This document shows positions 6,917-16,047 of a stretch of 22,762 bases of DNA, one piece after another. The stretch is from the NCBI GenBank assembly GCA_964493945.1, contig CAZBQG010000036.1, forward strand, positions 1 through 22,762, written 5' to 3'. Positions within the stretch are counted from its first letter, which is position 1. Every line of letters starts with the position of its first letter. The stretch comes from CAZBQG01 sp964493945. Lineage in GTDB: Bacteria > Pseudomonadota > Alphaproteobacteria > Rhodospirillales > UBA2165. A program made the position numbers and the translations under genes. The notes beneath the pieces are model-generated. The model had not been told where the DNA came from and searched no databases. It saw only the letters and a program-made list of their open reading frames with translations.

Positions 6917-8050
6917 ATGACAGATAACAGCCGCATAAACTGGTTGGGCGGGCGCATGGCGGAAGAGGGCGCCGAAATCCTTCTGGTGCTCTCCCAGGCC
7001 TTTCACAACTTTCAGGAAATCAACCCGGTCATGGTGCTGAGCGGGTTCAAAAACCTGGGCAATGCCGCAGCCCTTCTGGGTGCAGACGGAAGCCTGACGG
7101 TCATGGTCTCACCGGCCTGGGATGGGGACCGGGCCAGGGAACGCGCCCCCGGCGCCAAGGTCCTGGCGAGCGATGATCTGGCGGGGACGGTTATTAAGGA
7201 ACTTAAGAAGGCCAAAGGGAAAATTGGTGTGGCCGGGATCAATTCCATGCCAGCCCGCATCGCCGGGCCCATCCGGGACCGGTTGGGAGATAGGGCGCTG
7301 AACATGGACCAGATCATGGTATTGGCCGGTGCGTGCAAGACCGAGGCCGAAATAGCCCGCGCCCGGACCATGGCCGAGGTGGCGGAAAAATGTTTTGACC
7401 GCATGCTGGAATTCACCCATCCCGGCCGTTTCGAATTCGAACTGGCGGCGGAACTTTACCGCTACTCAAAAGAGCTGGGGGCGGATGATAATTTTCTTTT
7501 GATCACCGCGTCCCAATCCAACAAGGCGCCCCGCGCGGCGGGCCGCCGGGTCCTGGAAGAGGGCGACTTGATCCTGGGCGAAATCACGCCGGGCGCCGAC
7601 GGCCAGTTCGTGCAGATTTGCCGGAGCGCCGTGGTCGGTCCCATCAGCCCCATCCAGCAGGCCGATTACGACCTGCTTTGGAAGAGCATGGAGCGGGGCA
7701 TGGAAACGGCCCTGCCCGGGCGCACCGTCGCCGAAGTCACCCGTGCCATGGATCAGGTGATCATTGATGGCGGATATGGGGAATATTGCCGCCCGCCCTA
7801 TATGCGGGTGCGGGGCCATGGGCTTGGCAGTATTTCCCACCTGCCCGGCGATATCGGCACGGATAATCACATGGAGCTGGAAGAAGGCATGATCTTTGTC
7901 ATGCATCCCAACCAGTATCTGCTGGGTTCGGGCTATCTGCTCTGCGGCGAGCCGGTGCTGATCACGGAAAAAGGCGCCGAGCCTCTGACACGGCGTTATT
8001 CCCAACTGGCCAGCATTCCGGTCACTCACACCGTGGGGGGAGGAGCTTAA
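6917..8050 (+). CDS. M24-family (Xaa-Pro aminopeptidase/creatinase-fold) protein with altered metal ligands
   Basis: The 377-residue product has the two-domain M24B layout: an N-terminal creatinase-like domain (1 to about 140) and a C-terminal pita-bread domain. The five usual dinuclear-metal ligands (Asp, Asp, His, Glu, Glu) are largely changed. By alignment to the family pattern the first Asp is Glu222 (LGEITP), the second Asp is Gln233 (FVQICRS), the His is kept (His301, GHGLG), the first Glu is His330 (VMHPNQY), and the last Glu is kept (Glu345, CGEPVLIT). It may be a creatinase-like metal-independent hydrolase, or an enzyme with a different metal site; ordinary aminopeptidase activity is unlikely. 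The ATG at 6917 is preferred over 6872 because GGGGAAG precedes it. It is the first gene of a four-gene operon; the next M24 gene starts one base after its stop. Confidence 0.9.
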   Translation: MTDNSRINWLGGRMAEEGAEILLVLSQAFHNFQEINPVMVLSGFKNLGNAAALLGADGSLTVMVSPAWDGDRARERAPGAKVLASDDLAGTVIKELKKAKGKIGVAGINSMPARIAGPIRDRLGDRALNMDQIMVLAGACKTEAEIARARTMAEVAEKCFDRMLEFTHPGRFEFELAAELYRYSKELGADDNFLLITASQSNKAPRAAGRRVLEEGDLILGEITPGADGQFVQICRSAVVGPISPIQQADYDLLWKSMERGMETALPGRTVAEVTRAMDQVIIDGGYGEYCRPPYMRVRGHGLGSISHLPGDIGTDNHMELEEGMIFVMHPNQYLLGSGYLLCGEPVLITEKGAEPLTRRYSQLASIPVTHTVGGGA

Positions 8051-8051
8051 A

Positions 8052-9182
8052 ATGGCAAGCATGCATCCCGTCGTCGTTCTCGGCTCCTACATGTTGGACG
8101 CCGAACGTATGCCGCCCGATGAGTTCGAGATGCGCCTGGGCGCCGTGCAGGCATTGATGAAGGAACAGGGCTGGGCTGGACTGATTGCCCATGGCAATGG
8201 GGAAAACAGCGCCTTCGTCACCTATGCCACCAATTATTCTCCCCGCACCCGCCAGTGTCTGGCCCTGGTCCCGGCCAGCGGCACACCCCGGCTGTTGGTC
8301 TGGACCACGCCCCGCGATCTTAAGGATCACGCGGCCCTGGCTTCTATCGATGATGTGCGGATCATCGGTGATGTGGGCGAAAGCGTCGGAACCTGGTTGG
8401 CGGATACGGGCACGGAACAGGGAAATGTGGCATTGGTCGATGCGGGCAATATGCGCCTTCCGGTCCTGGATGCCATCGGGACGGCCCTTACCGGGCGTGA
8501 CCTGCAATCCGCTTCGGGGGACGAGCCGATCGGCACATTAATGAGCGCCAAGCGCCCGCGCGAGATGGTCATGGCCCGCCATTCGGCAAAAATTCTAGGC
8601 CAATCCCTGGGTGCCCTGCACCAGGCCTGGAAATCCGGATCATCGGCAACCGATGCCGTATTGGCCGCCGAAGGTGAGGCCTTCGCCAATCAGGCCCAGG
8701 ATGCCCGCACATTGTTCAGCCTGGATGGAGGCCGCACGCTGCGCCCCTTCGACAAGCCCCTGCCCGACCGGCCTGAGCGCATGGCCGCCTATGTGGCAGT
8801 GCGCTATCAGGCCTATTGGGCCGATGGCTTTGTCACGCTGTCGGCGCGCTGCAACAAGGTTCAAAAAGCGGCCCATGAGGCGCTGGACAAGATCATCGCC
8901 GCCGCCCGCCCGGGCATGACGGGGGCTGATCTGGCCCAGGCCGCAGGCTTGCCGGGCCCGTTCAAGCCACATGCCATTATCGGCGAAAGTCTCGGTAACG
9001 GGATCGGGCTTTCCCTGGGCGAAGCCCCCAATCTGACAACGGACAACCCGGCCGCCATGGTCGAAGACGGCACTTATTCTCTGCGCGTCGGCCTCAGCCA
9101 GGGGCGGAGCACCCACGCGTTGGTTTCGGCCATGGTGGGTATGGGCGCCGGCGGGGCGGAAATCCTGTGGAAGGCACCGTGA
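8052..9182 (+). CDS. Second, highly divergent M24-family protein lacking canonical metal ligands
   Basis: The 376-residue product has the same two-domain layout as its upstream neighbour: an N-terminal creatinase-like domain (MRLGAVQALMKEQG, then ATNYSPRTRQCLALV) and a C-terminal pita-bread-like domain. The His region GHGIGL reads GNGIGL (about 315-320). The first Asp position is not identifiable; an Asp at about 258 (YWADGFVTLS) may match the second. The closing Glu-containing strands are replaced by MVEDGTYSLRVG and GAEILWK. A metal centre of the usual type seems absent. GGAGGAG lies nine bases before the ATG, and its stop overlaps the next start (TGATG). It may form a heterodimer with the upstream M24 protein, as M24 creatinase-type proteins are dimeric; that is inference. 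Family membership rests on overall pattern, so confidence is lower. Confidence 0.8.
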   Translation: MASMHPVVVLGSYMLDAERMPPDEFEMRLGAVQALMKEQGWAGLIAHGNGENSAFVTYATNYSPRTRQCLALVPASGTPRLLVWTTPRDLKDHAALASIDDVRIIGDVGESVGTWLADTGTEQGNVALVDAGNMRLPVLDAIGTALTGRDLQSASGDEPIGTLMSAKRPREMVMARHSAKILGQSLGALHQAWKSGSSATDAVLAAEGEAFANQAQDARTLFSLDGGRTLRPFDKPLPDRPERMAAYVAVRYQAYWADGFVTLSARCNKVQKAAHEALDKIIAAARPGMTGADLAQAAGLPGPFKPHAIIGESLGNGIGLSLGEAPNLTTDNPAAMVEDGTYSLRVGLSQGRSTHALVSAMVGMGAGGAEILWKAP

Positions 9183-10246
9183 TGGAAGATATTGCCAAAC
9201 CCGTGGAACATCCCGCCGCCTGGAGCGGTCCTGAGATCGCCAAGGAAACCTATTGGATGCGCCATTTTACACCCGCTTATCTGGATGAGATTGACCAGGC
9301 GCTTTGGGAAATGCACGGGCGCGGCATCGGCATTGGGCGGGACCGCGAACTTGAATCCTGCACCATGGAGGATTTCCCTCTGCCCGAATTCGGCAAGGAT
9401 CTGGCCGAAACCCGCATCCAGTTGCAGGAAGGCCCCGGCTTTCAGATGTATCGGGGCTTCCCGCTTGAAAAATATAGCGAAGATGAATTGCGCGAAATCT
9501 TCTGGGGCATCGGCATCCATGTGGGGGTGCCTTTGTCGCAAAGCAAATATGGCGACAAGATGGGCGACGTGCGGGTCGTCAATGACATCATCCATCTGTC
9601 GGGACGGGGCTATACCAGCGACCGGGAGCTTACCTTCCACAGCGATGGTTGCGATGTGACGGCGCTGTTTTGCCTGACCGCTGCCAAATCAGGTGGCATC
9701 AGCCGGCTTTGCAGCGCCGTTGCCGCCCGTAACGAATTGGCCAGGCGCCGGCCCGACCTGCTTGAAGTTCTTTATCAACCGGTTATGTGGAGCCGGCGCG
9801 GCAACCAGATGCCGGGCACGCCAAGCTTTTACCAACAAGCCGTCTATGGCCAGGAACAAGGCGTGTTCGTCAGCCGCTTTCTGCGCGAACAAATCAAGCG
9901 CGGCTTCGAGGAAAGCGGCGTCACCATATCGCCCGAACAGACCGAAGCGCTGGACCTTTTGGACGAGATCACCCAGGACTCACAATTTCATTTCGACAAA
10001 AGCTTCCAGTTGGGCGATATGCAGTTAATGAACAATCTGCGCACCTATTACGCACGCACCGCCTTCGAGGATGACGAAGACCCTGCGAAGCGGCGCCATC
10101 TATTGCGTCTTTGGCTATCGCCCCCCAACAGCCCGGCCCTGCCCGAAACCTTCGGGAATTTTTTCGCGGACCGTTCGGCCGGTGCGGTGCGTGGCGGCAA
10201 TCCGCCCCATGATGAGGTTCTGTTCGAAACGCCCAAAAACGATTAG
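9182..10246 (+). CDS. TauD/TfdA-family 2-oxoglutarate oxygenase-like protein with His-to-Tyr change
   Basis: The 354-residue product has the TauD/TfdA double-stranded beta-helix fold. The HxD part of the iron triad is present as His153 and Asp155 (TFHSDG). The 2-oxoglutarate-binding Arg region is present (RRHLLRLWLSPPN, about 304-316). The distal iron His, normally in a LHART- or YHART-like motif, is Tyr290 (NNLRTYYARTAFED; codon TAC at 10049-10051). Family enzymes hydroxylate small molecules using Fe(II), oxygen and 2-oxoglutarate; without the third ligand, activity is uncertain. The ATG at 9182 overlaps the previous stop and has GGAAGG about seven bases upstream; a GTG at 9167 is an alternative. 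The frame is intact and tightly coupled, so the protein is probably made. It could be a non-hydrolytic binding protein or use a His/Asp/Tyr site. Confidence 0.9.
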   Translation: MEDIAKPVEHPAAWSGPEIAKETYWMRHFTPAYLDEIDQALWEMHGRGIGIGRDRELESCTMEDFPLPEFGKDLAETRIQLQEGPGFQMYRGFPLEKYSEDELREIFWGIGIHVGVPLSQSKYGDKMGDVRVVNDIIHLSGRGYTSDRELTFHSDGCDVTALFCLTAAKSGGISRLCSAVAARNELARRRPDLLEVLYQPVMWSRRGNQMPGTPSFYQQAVYGQEQGVFVSRFLREQIKRGFEESGVTISPEQTEALDLLDEITQDSQFHFDKSFQLGDMQLMNNLRTYYARTAFEDDEDPAKRRHLLRLWLSPPNSPALPETFGNFFADRSAGAVRGGNPPHDEVLFETPKND

Positions 10247-10258
10247 GAAAAAAATTAC

Positions 10259-11608
10259 ATGAGTGTGCTCGAAAGCTTTACCGAATTTTCCGCTGCCGTC
10301 CGGCTTGATTTCATCAGTGAAGAAGAACGCCAATTCCTGGGCCTTCACCTGATGGACACCATGGGGGCGGCCATCGCCGGCAGCCACACCCCCACCGGCC
10401 AAGCATTGCGCGAACTGCAAGATGGGGCCCCTGGGGGCCTGGCCGTAAGCCAGCCCGGCACCATCGACGATATATCACGGCGCTGCGGCACGGTTCGTCA
10501 CACCGAGGTGGATGATATTCACACCGGATCAAACGTGACGCCCAGTTCCATGATCGTGCCCACCGCCCTGACCATGGGGGCACGCTTGGGGGTCCAGGAC
10601 CCTCAGGTGCTGGGCGGCGCCCTGATCGCCGGCTATGAGGCGATCCTCCGGCTGGGCATGCTGATCGATGGGCCGGTGGTCATGTATAAGGGCATCTGGC
10701 CCACCTTCTTTTGCGCGGCCTTCGGCACGGCGGCGGTGGCCTCCCGTCTTTTAGAACTGGCGCCCGATAAAACGGCCCAGGCCCTGGCCATTGCCTTGAC
10801 CACTTGCACGGGTGGCGCCGGACGGGCGGGTCCAAGCCGCCCCGCCCGTTGGCTGGTGGTGGGCGAAGCGGCCCGGGCGGGCGTCGCTTCGGCGCTGGGC
10901 GCCAATATTGGTTTCACCGCCCAGCTTGATCTGCTGGACGGCAACTGGCTGTCCCAGGCCCATGGGTTGCAGGGCTTCCCGGAGCGCATGATCGAAGGGC
11001 TGGGGGGTGAGAGCATCGTCGCTGATCTCTCCATGAAGCCCTGCTGCACGGGCAAGCAAGCCACATCGGCCCTGTCAGCATTCAGAGAATTGCTGGAAGA
11101 AGGCATGGATGCCGAAGCAGCCACCGCCTTCGACGTCTATGTGCCAAAACGCTATGCGGGCATGATCGACCGGCCTGTCGGGCCCAATGTGAACCGGTCA
11201 TCCTTCGGCCATACCCGTTACCAATTCGGCCTGGCCGCCTTCGATCCCGACAGTTTGTTTGATGCGGCGCGCCTGAAAAAAGTCGAAGACCCAAGGCTCG
11301 ATGCGCTGATGGACAAGGTAACCATCCATGTGGATGAAAGCCTGGAGACCCACATGCCCCGTTGCTGGCCGGCCCGGCTGGAAGTAACCATGCCGGGTGG
11401 CAAGCTGGAGAAAACCATCATCGCCGCACCGGGCGATCCGGATCGGCGCTTCGATGCCGCCGGCGTTCAGGCCAAATTTCACGCCGTGGCGGACCGCCTG
11501 ATCGGCAAGGACGAGGCCGATGATTGGGGGGGTAAGAGCATGGCTGCGCTGAAGGGTGAAGCCCAGATCAAGCAGCTATACGATAAATTTGACGGGCTGT
11601 TTGCGTAG
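10259..11608 (+). CDS. MmgE/PrpD family protein
   Basis: The 449-residue product has the normal length of the MmgE/PrpD family, which includes 2-methylcitrate dehydratase, iminodisuccinate epimerase and cis-aconitate decarboxylase. The all-helical first domain contains the family segment HTEVDDIHTGSNVTPSS (about 81-97) and GALIAGYE. The middle domain has KPCCTGKQATSALSAF, matching the conserved KPxxCC region. The active-site basic and acidic residues cannot be assigned with certainty by eye. It is the last gene of the plus-strand operon, 12 bases after the TauD-like gene, with AGGAAA about nine bases before the ATG. The reaction is probably dehydration, isomerisation or decarboxylation of a branched tricarboxylate or related acid; the family is too broad to name it. 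Six bases separate its stop from the convergent hyuB remnant. Confidence 0.93.
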   Translation: MSVLESFTEFSAAVRLDFISEEERQFLGLHLMDTMGAAIAGSHTPTGQALRELQDGAPGGLAVSQPGTIDDISRRCGTVRHTEVDDIHTGSNVTPSSMIVPTALTMGARLGVQDPQVLGGALIAGYEAILRLGMLIDGPVVMYKGIWPTFFCAAFGTAAVASRLLELAPDKTAQALAIALTTCTGGAGRAGPSRPARWLVVGEAARAGVASALGANIGFTAQLDLLDGNWLSQAHGLQGFPERMIEGLGGESIVADLSMKPCCTGKQATSALSAFRELLEEGMDAEAATAFDVYVPKRYAGMIDRPVGPNVNRSSFGHTRYQFGLAAFDPDSLFDAARLKKVEDPRLDALMDKVTIHVDESLETHMPRCWPARLEVTMPGGKLEKTIIAAPGDPDRRFDAAGVQAKFHAVADRLIGKDEADDWGGKSMAALKGEAQIKQLYDKFDGLFA

Positions 11609-11614
11609 GAGAAT

Positions 11615-13052
11615 TTACTCCGCGGCAAACTTTGCACTCATGGGAATGGTCGAGGCATCGGGCTCGCCCCGTCCCTTGGCCATACGCTTTCTCAATTCCT
11701 TGGTCGCTTTTTCGTCCGCCTCATGATCCTCACCCTTCAGGACCACGCCGTAATCCTCTGCCACCGTGTCCGCCGAGACCAGTTCCTCGATCACGTCCCA
11801 GCGCACCAGAGCCGGGTCCCGCTCCAGCGGGTCGCCCCAGCCGCCGCCGCTGGTCCTTACCAGGGCTTCCGTATTGGGCGGCACCAGACGGCGGGAAGCC
11901 TCAACGTGAGTGAATTCGTTCTCGCCGGGCAGGCGCAGGAACTTGCCGTAGGTCTTGCCCGGTTTGCCGCCCCACAGGCCCCAGGGCGGGCATTTGACAC
12001 GCAATGAACCTTGCAGGCTCCAGCGCCCCTCGGACCTGTTGCGAAACTTGATAATTGATCCAACGCCGCCCCGGTATTTGCCGGGGCCGGCCGAATCTGG
12101 GCGCAGGGCGCGCTCTTCGAACAGCACCGGGCATTTGAGCTCGATCGCCTTCCATGGCGCCGTTTCGCACATCGCCCTGGCAGACTGTTTTGGTCGCCGA
12201 TTCCCCGTCCTCGAAGGGCCGTCCGCCCCAACCGGCACCCTCGCTGGTCTGCAAAACAAAGGGTTTTCCCGTATCCGGATGATCGCCGAAAAAGGCCAGG
12301 CCCCCACCCATCATACCCTGATGAGCGGCGGGAATTTGGTCGGGAATGGCGGCGGACAATGCCGCCAAGGTGGTGTCCACCACGCAAGGGATGGCCATGC
12401 TCCACGAAGACATGGGGGCGGGGTAGCGGGCCATCATGAAATTGCCTTCGGGGATGACCGCATCCAGCGCCCGGAAAGAACCTTCATTGACCGGCTCCAA
12501 AGGTGCGGTCAGGGCCTTATAGGCCACCCGGGGCCCAGCATAGGTGCGGGAATTCATGGCTGTCTTGCGCTCACCCGAACAGCGCGACAGATCGATGGTC
12601 ATGTCATCGCCCTCGATCACCACCTTGGCATGGATCGGTACCGGCTGTCCGTCGCCGCTGTCATCCTCGTCGATGAAGCTTTCGGCTTCGTATACGCCGT
12701 CCGGCACATTGGCCACCCACAGGCGGCATTTGGCTTCGGTTTCGTCGAAAATCCGTTCCGTCGCCCGGGTCAGGATATCGACGCCGAATTTGTTATAGAG
12801 TTCGTCGAGCCTGCGTTCGGCTAATTTACAAGCCGCGATCTGGGCCCGCATGTCACCCAAGGATGATTCCGGATAGCGGATATTGTCGCTGAGCATCTGG
12901 TGGATGCCTTCGTTCAGCTCACCCGTCCTATAGATTTTGAGCTGATCGAGCTGCAATCCTTCCATCCAGGGATCGGTAACCTTGAGCCCCGCGCCATAGC
13001 CCGTGCTTTGGGCGCCCACATCGATCCAGTGGGCCCGCACCATGGGAAAGCA
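11615..13052 (-). pseudogene. hyuB: Hydantoinase B / 5-oxoprolinase beta-type gene, 5'-truncated and frameshifted
   Basis: From about 13050 the sequence matches the hydantoinase B (acetone-carboxylase alpha-like) family: MVRAHWIDVG, STGYGAG, DPWMEGLQLDQLKIY, GDMRAQIAACKLAERR, IFDETEAKC and GWGGRPFEDGES. The frame breaks at about 12145-12150 after QGDVRNGAMEG. Homology continues in the frame ending at 11615 with IELKCPVLFEERALRPDS, PPWGLWGGKPG and TSGGGWGDPLERDP. One extra base (GAAGGC-G-ATCGAG) accounts for the shift. Roughly the first 100 residues are missing, and the reading frame begins inside the preceding hyuA-like sequence. HyuB normally pairs with HyuA to open cyclic imides or hydantoins with ATP, or in related enzymes to carboxylate ketones. 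In its present form no normal HyuB could be made. It lies immediately downstream of hyuA on the minus strand. Confidence 0.85.
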
Positions 13053-14802
13053 GACCAGTTCCACCGGTTCATCGGCGGCGTGATGGCCATAGCGCAATTC
13101 ATGCAGATCGTTGAAGGCCTGGCGGATGGCCACCGCGTCGCGGGACCGGAGCTGGGCTTCATCGATGGGACTGAAAGCGTGAATTCCTGACCCACATAAC
13201 GGAGATCGAGCTGAATCTGATAATCGATCTGGGGCAGATCCCCGATGACCTTGTCCGCCTCGCCTTTGGTTTCTTTGTGAATCTCCATCAACAGATCGAA
13301 ATCCAAACCATTCAGGGGCGCGAAATAAGTCCGCGTGAAATCATGACGCTCATCGGCCATGAGCATACCAAGCGCCGAAAAATGGGCGGGAAAGCGGGGG
13401 ATGACCACGGTCGGAATATGCAGATCACGGGCGATGGCCACGGCATGCAGAGGCCCGGCGCCGCCCGAGGCAAAAAGCGCGAAGTCGCGGGGGTCATAGC
13501 CCTTCTCGACCGACACCTCTCGCACGGCCAGGGACATCTTGGCCAGCGATATCTCGACAATGGCACGGGCCGCTTCCATGGTGGTAAGCCCTAAGGGTTT
13601 GGCCAGTTTTTCTTCGATGATGCGAACCGCCGCATCATGGTCCAGCTCCATCTCGCCGCCCAGGAAATCCGTTGCCCCGATGCGGCCCAAAAGCACATTG
13701 GCGTCGGTGATGGTGGGCTCATCTCCGCCCTGGCCATAACAGATGGGCCCGGGATCGGCACCCGAGCTCTGCGGGCCCACTTTCAATGCGCCCATCTCGT
13801 CGATCCAGGCGATGGAGCCGCCCCCGGCGCCCACTTCGACAACATCCACCACGGGCAGCATGACCGGATCGCCATTGGCGTATCCGCCCACATGATAGCC
13901 TTCCGACATGGTGGTTTCGCCGTCCCGCACCAGGCTAGTCTTGGCCGTGGTGCCGCCCATATCAAAGGAGATGACGTTAGGAAAATCCAGACCCAGCCCC
14001 ACCTTGGCGCTGGCTATGATACCACCGACGGGCCCCGATTCCATCATGCGCGCTGGCCGCTGAATGGCCACCTAGGGCGACATCACGCCGCCATTGGATT
14101 GCATGATGGCCAGTTCGCCGGTGAGTTCCATATCCGTCAGGCGGGTTTCCAGATTGCGGATATAGCCCGACACCCGGGCCCGATATAGGAATTGACCACC
14201 GTTGTCGAGGTCCGTTCATATTCCCTGTATTCCCGCAAGACTTTATGGGACAGGGATACGAAAACCTGAGGCAGGCGTTCGACCAGGATTTCGCCGACCA
14301 TGCGTTCGTGATCGGGATTGGCATAGGAATGGAGGAAACAAACGGCGACGGCTTCCAGGTCCGCCTTTTCGAACTTGTCGCAGGCGGCTTCCACATCGGC
14401 CCGGTTGAGCGGCGTCAACACATTGCCCGAAGCCAGCATCCTCTCTTCCACCTCGATAGTCAGATGGCGCGGCACCAGGGTACGCGGGCGGTGGAAAAAC
14501 AGATTATAAGCCTCCGGCCGGTTGCCCCGCCCGATGGCATAGACGTCGCGCGTGCCCGGCGTGACGATCAGCTCGGTTTTGGCACCCTTGCGTTCGATCA
14601 GCGTATTGATGGCAACCGTCGTGCCATGGATCAGACCGCTGACCGAAACCGGATCGATGCCGCATTTATCGATGCAATCGATGATGCCCTGGGCATAATC
14701 ACTGGGGGTGGTCAGACTTTTTGCCTGATAAAACCCGCGCCCCTCGTCATACCCCATGAGGTCCGTGAAGGTGCCGCCAATATCAACTGCCAGTAAAGCC
14801 AT
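13053..14802 (-). pseudogene. hyuA: Hydantoinase A / 5-oxoprolinase alpha-type gene, with two frameshifts, a stop and a lost 3' end
   Basis: The gene opens well: MALLAVDIGGTFTD from the ATG at 14802, with GGGAAGGGAAC upstream, then HGTTVAINTLIERKG, as in the ASKHA-fold ATP-binding subunit of hydantoinase/oxoprolinase. The frame is lost at about 14173-14180 (GGGCCCGG, one base short) and resumes as VSGYIRNLETRLTDMEL. A TAG codon interrupts it at 14072-14074 after MQSNGGVMSP. The next stretch is good (ESGPVGGI, SFDMGGTTAKTS, GADPGPICYGQGG, FALFASGGAGPLHA). A third break at about 13166-13172 (SVP, one C short) returns to DEAQLRSRDA and ELRYGHHAADEPVELV. There, about 580 codons in, homology switches directly to the interior of HyuB, so the last 100 or so residues are missing. 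Several lesions in one gene favour decay. Confidence 0.85.
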
Positions 14803-14873
14803 GTTCCCTTCCCAGAATTAATCCATCACAAAATAACCGTTTGCCGAAAATATCTGTGAGCCTGGGTCCGCCC

Positions 14874-15966
14874 TCAATCTGCCAGCGCGCGGCATTTATC
14901 GGGGTTGAGGGACAGGTTGATGCTCTGCCCCACCTCGATTTCCGTCGCCGGATGAAGGCGCAGGCAGATCATTTTGTCGCCCAGCTTGACCTGGCATTCC
15001 TTGGCCTCGCCCATGAAGACGACGGCGGCGACGGTGCCTTCCACAACATTGCCATTGCCTTTCTCGCCCGCCCCGCAGGGATGAACGTCTTCCGGCCGGA
15101 CGGCAATGGTCACATTATCGCCAGTCTTGGCATTTTCAGGCAGGGTGCAGGTAAGCGTACCGCATCCGGTTTCCACTTCGCCGTTTTCAACCGAGGCGAC
15201 CTTGCCAGCCAGGAAATTGGACTACCGATGAAATCGGCGGCGAAACGGTTCGTCGGTTTCTGATAGATATCCAGGGGTGAGGATTCCTGGATGATGAGCC
15301 CTTCGCTCATCACCGCCACCACATCGGACATGGTCAGGGCTTCCAACTGATCATGGGTGACATAGACAGTGGTAATGCCCAGCCGGGTGACCAGCTCGCA
15401 CAATTCCAGGCGGGTATCTTCGCGCAGCTTGGCGTCCAGATTACTTAGGGGTTCATCCAGCAAAAGCACCTTTGGTTCTTTCACCAGGGCGCGGGCCAGG
15501 GCCAGGCGTTGCTGCTGGCCACCTGACAAAAAGGGTGCGGGCCGATCCCCCAGATCACCCAGCTTGACCAATTCCAGAACGCTTTCGACCTTTTCCCTGA
15601 TTTGGGCCCGGGAATAGCACCCCCGCATTTCCCGCAGCGGAAAGGCCACATTCTCAAATACATTCAGGTGGGGCCAGATGGCATAGGACTGAAAGACCAT
15701 GCCGATATCGCGCTTATGGACGGGAACTAGTATTTTCCACTCGGCCGAAAACACGGTCGTATCGCCGATGGTGATTTCACCGCCCACCGGACGTCCAGAC
15801 CGGCCAGGGCGCGGAGCGTGGTTGTCTTGCTGCAGCCGCTGGGACCCAGCAAGGTAAAGAACTGCCCCTCATCGACATTGATATCGATGCCGCGCACGGC
15901 ATGCACCGGGACTTCGTCGGTTTCATAGTCCACGTTTAGTTTTTTTTCGTAATCATTGGATGCCAT
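14874..15966 (-). pseudogene. ABC transporter ATP-binding protein (MalK/UgpC/PotA-like), two frameshifts
   Basis: Three successive frames together make a typical importer ATPase of about 364 residues. The N-terminal frame has Walker A GPSGCSKT (residues 41-48; Ser replaces the usual Gly before Lys). It breaks at about 15787-15791 after AGLDV, where one C is missing. The middle frame has the Q-loop VFQSYAIWPH, signature LSGGQQQR, Walker B LLLDEPLSNLD and the H-loop VTHDQ. It breaks at 15219-15220 after RFAADFIGS. The last frame (NFLAGKVASVE, then VRPEDVH) gives the TOBE domain found in sugar, polyamine and iron importers. The dimeric ATPase would energise uptake of a small solute, but no permease or binding-protein gene is nearby. 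No strong ribosome-binding site precedes the ATG at 15966. The breaks may be true decay or homopolymer errors. Confidence 0.87.
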
Positions 15967-16047
15967 CCCTATTTTTATGGGCCCATGTTACAGGCTTTCC
16001 GGGCGCGAGACCACATGCCATTATGCGAGCAACCCAGGGAGGAAAAT

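Noticed and set aside
12914..13133. Separate small gene overlapping the hyuA/hyuB joint
   Set aside because: Both frames are explained by a one-base loss in hyuA and continuation into hyuB sequence.
14818..14862. TCACA/TGTGA inverted arms in the ABC-hyuA gap, possible operator or terminator
   Set aside because: The arms are five bases with poor inner pairing and no T tract; this is readily due to chance.
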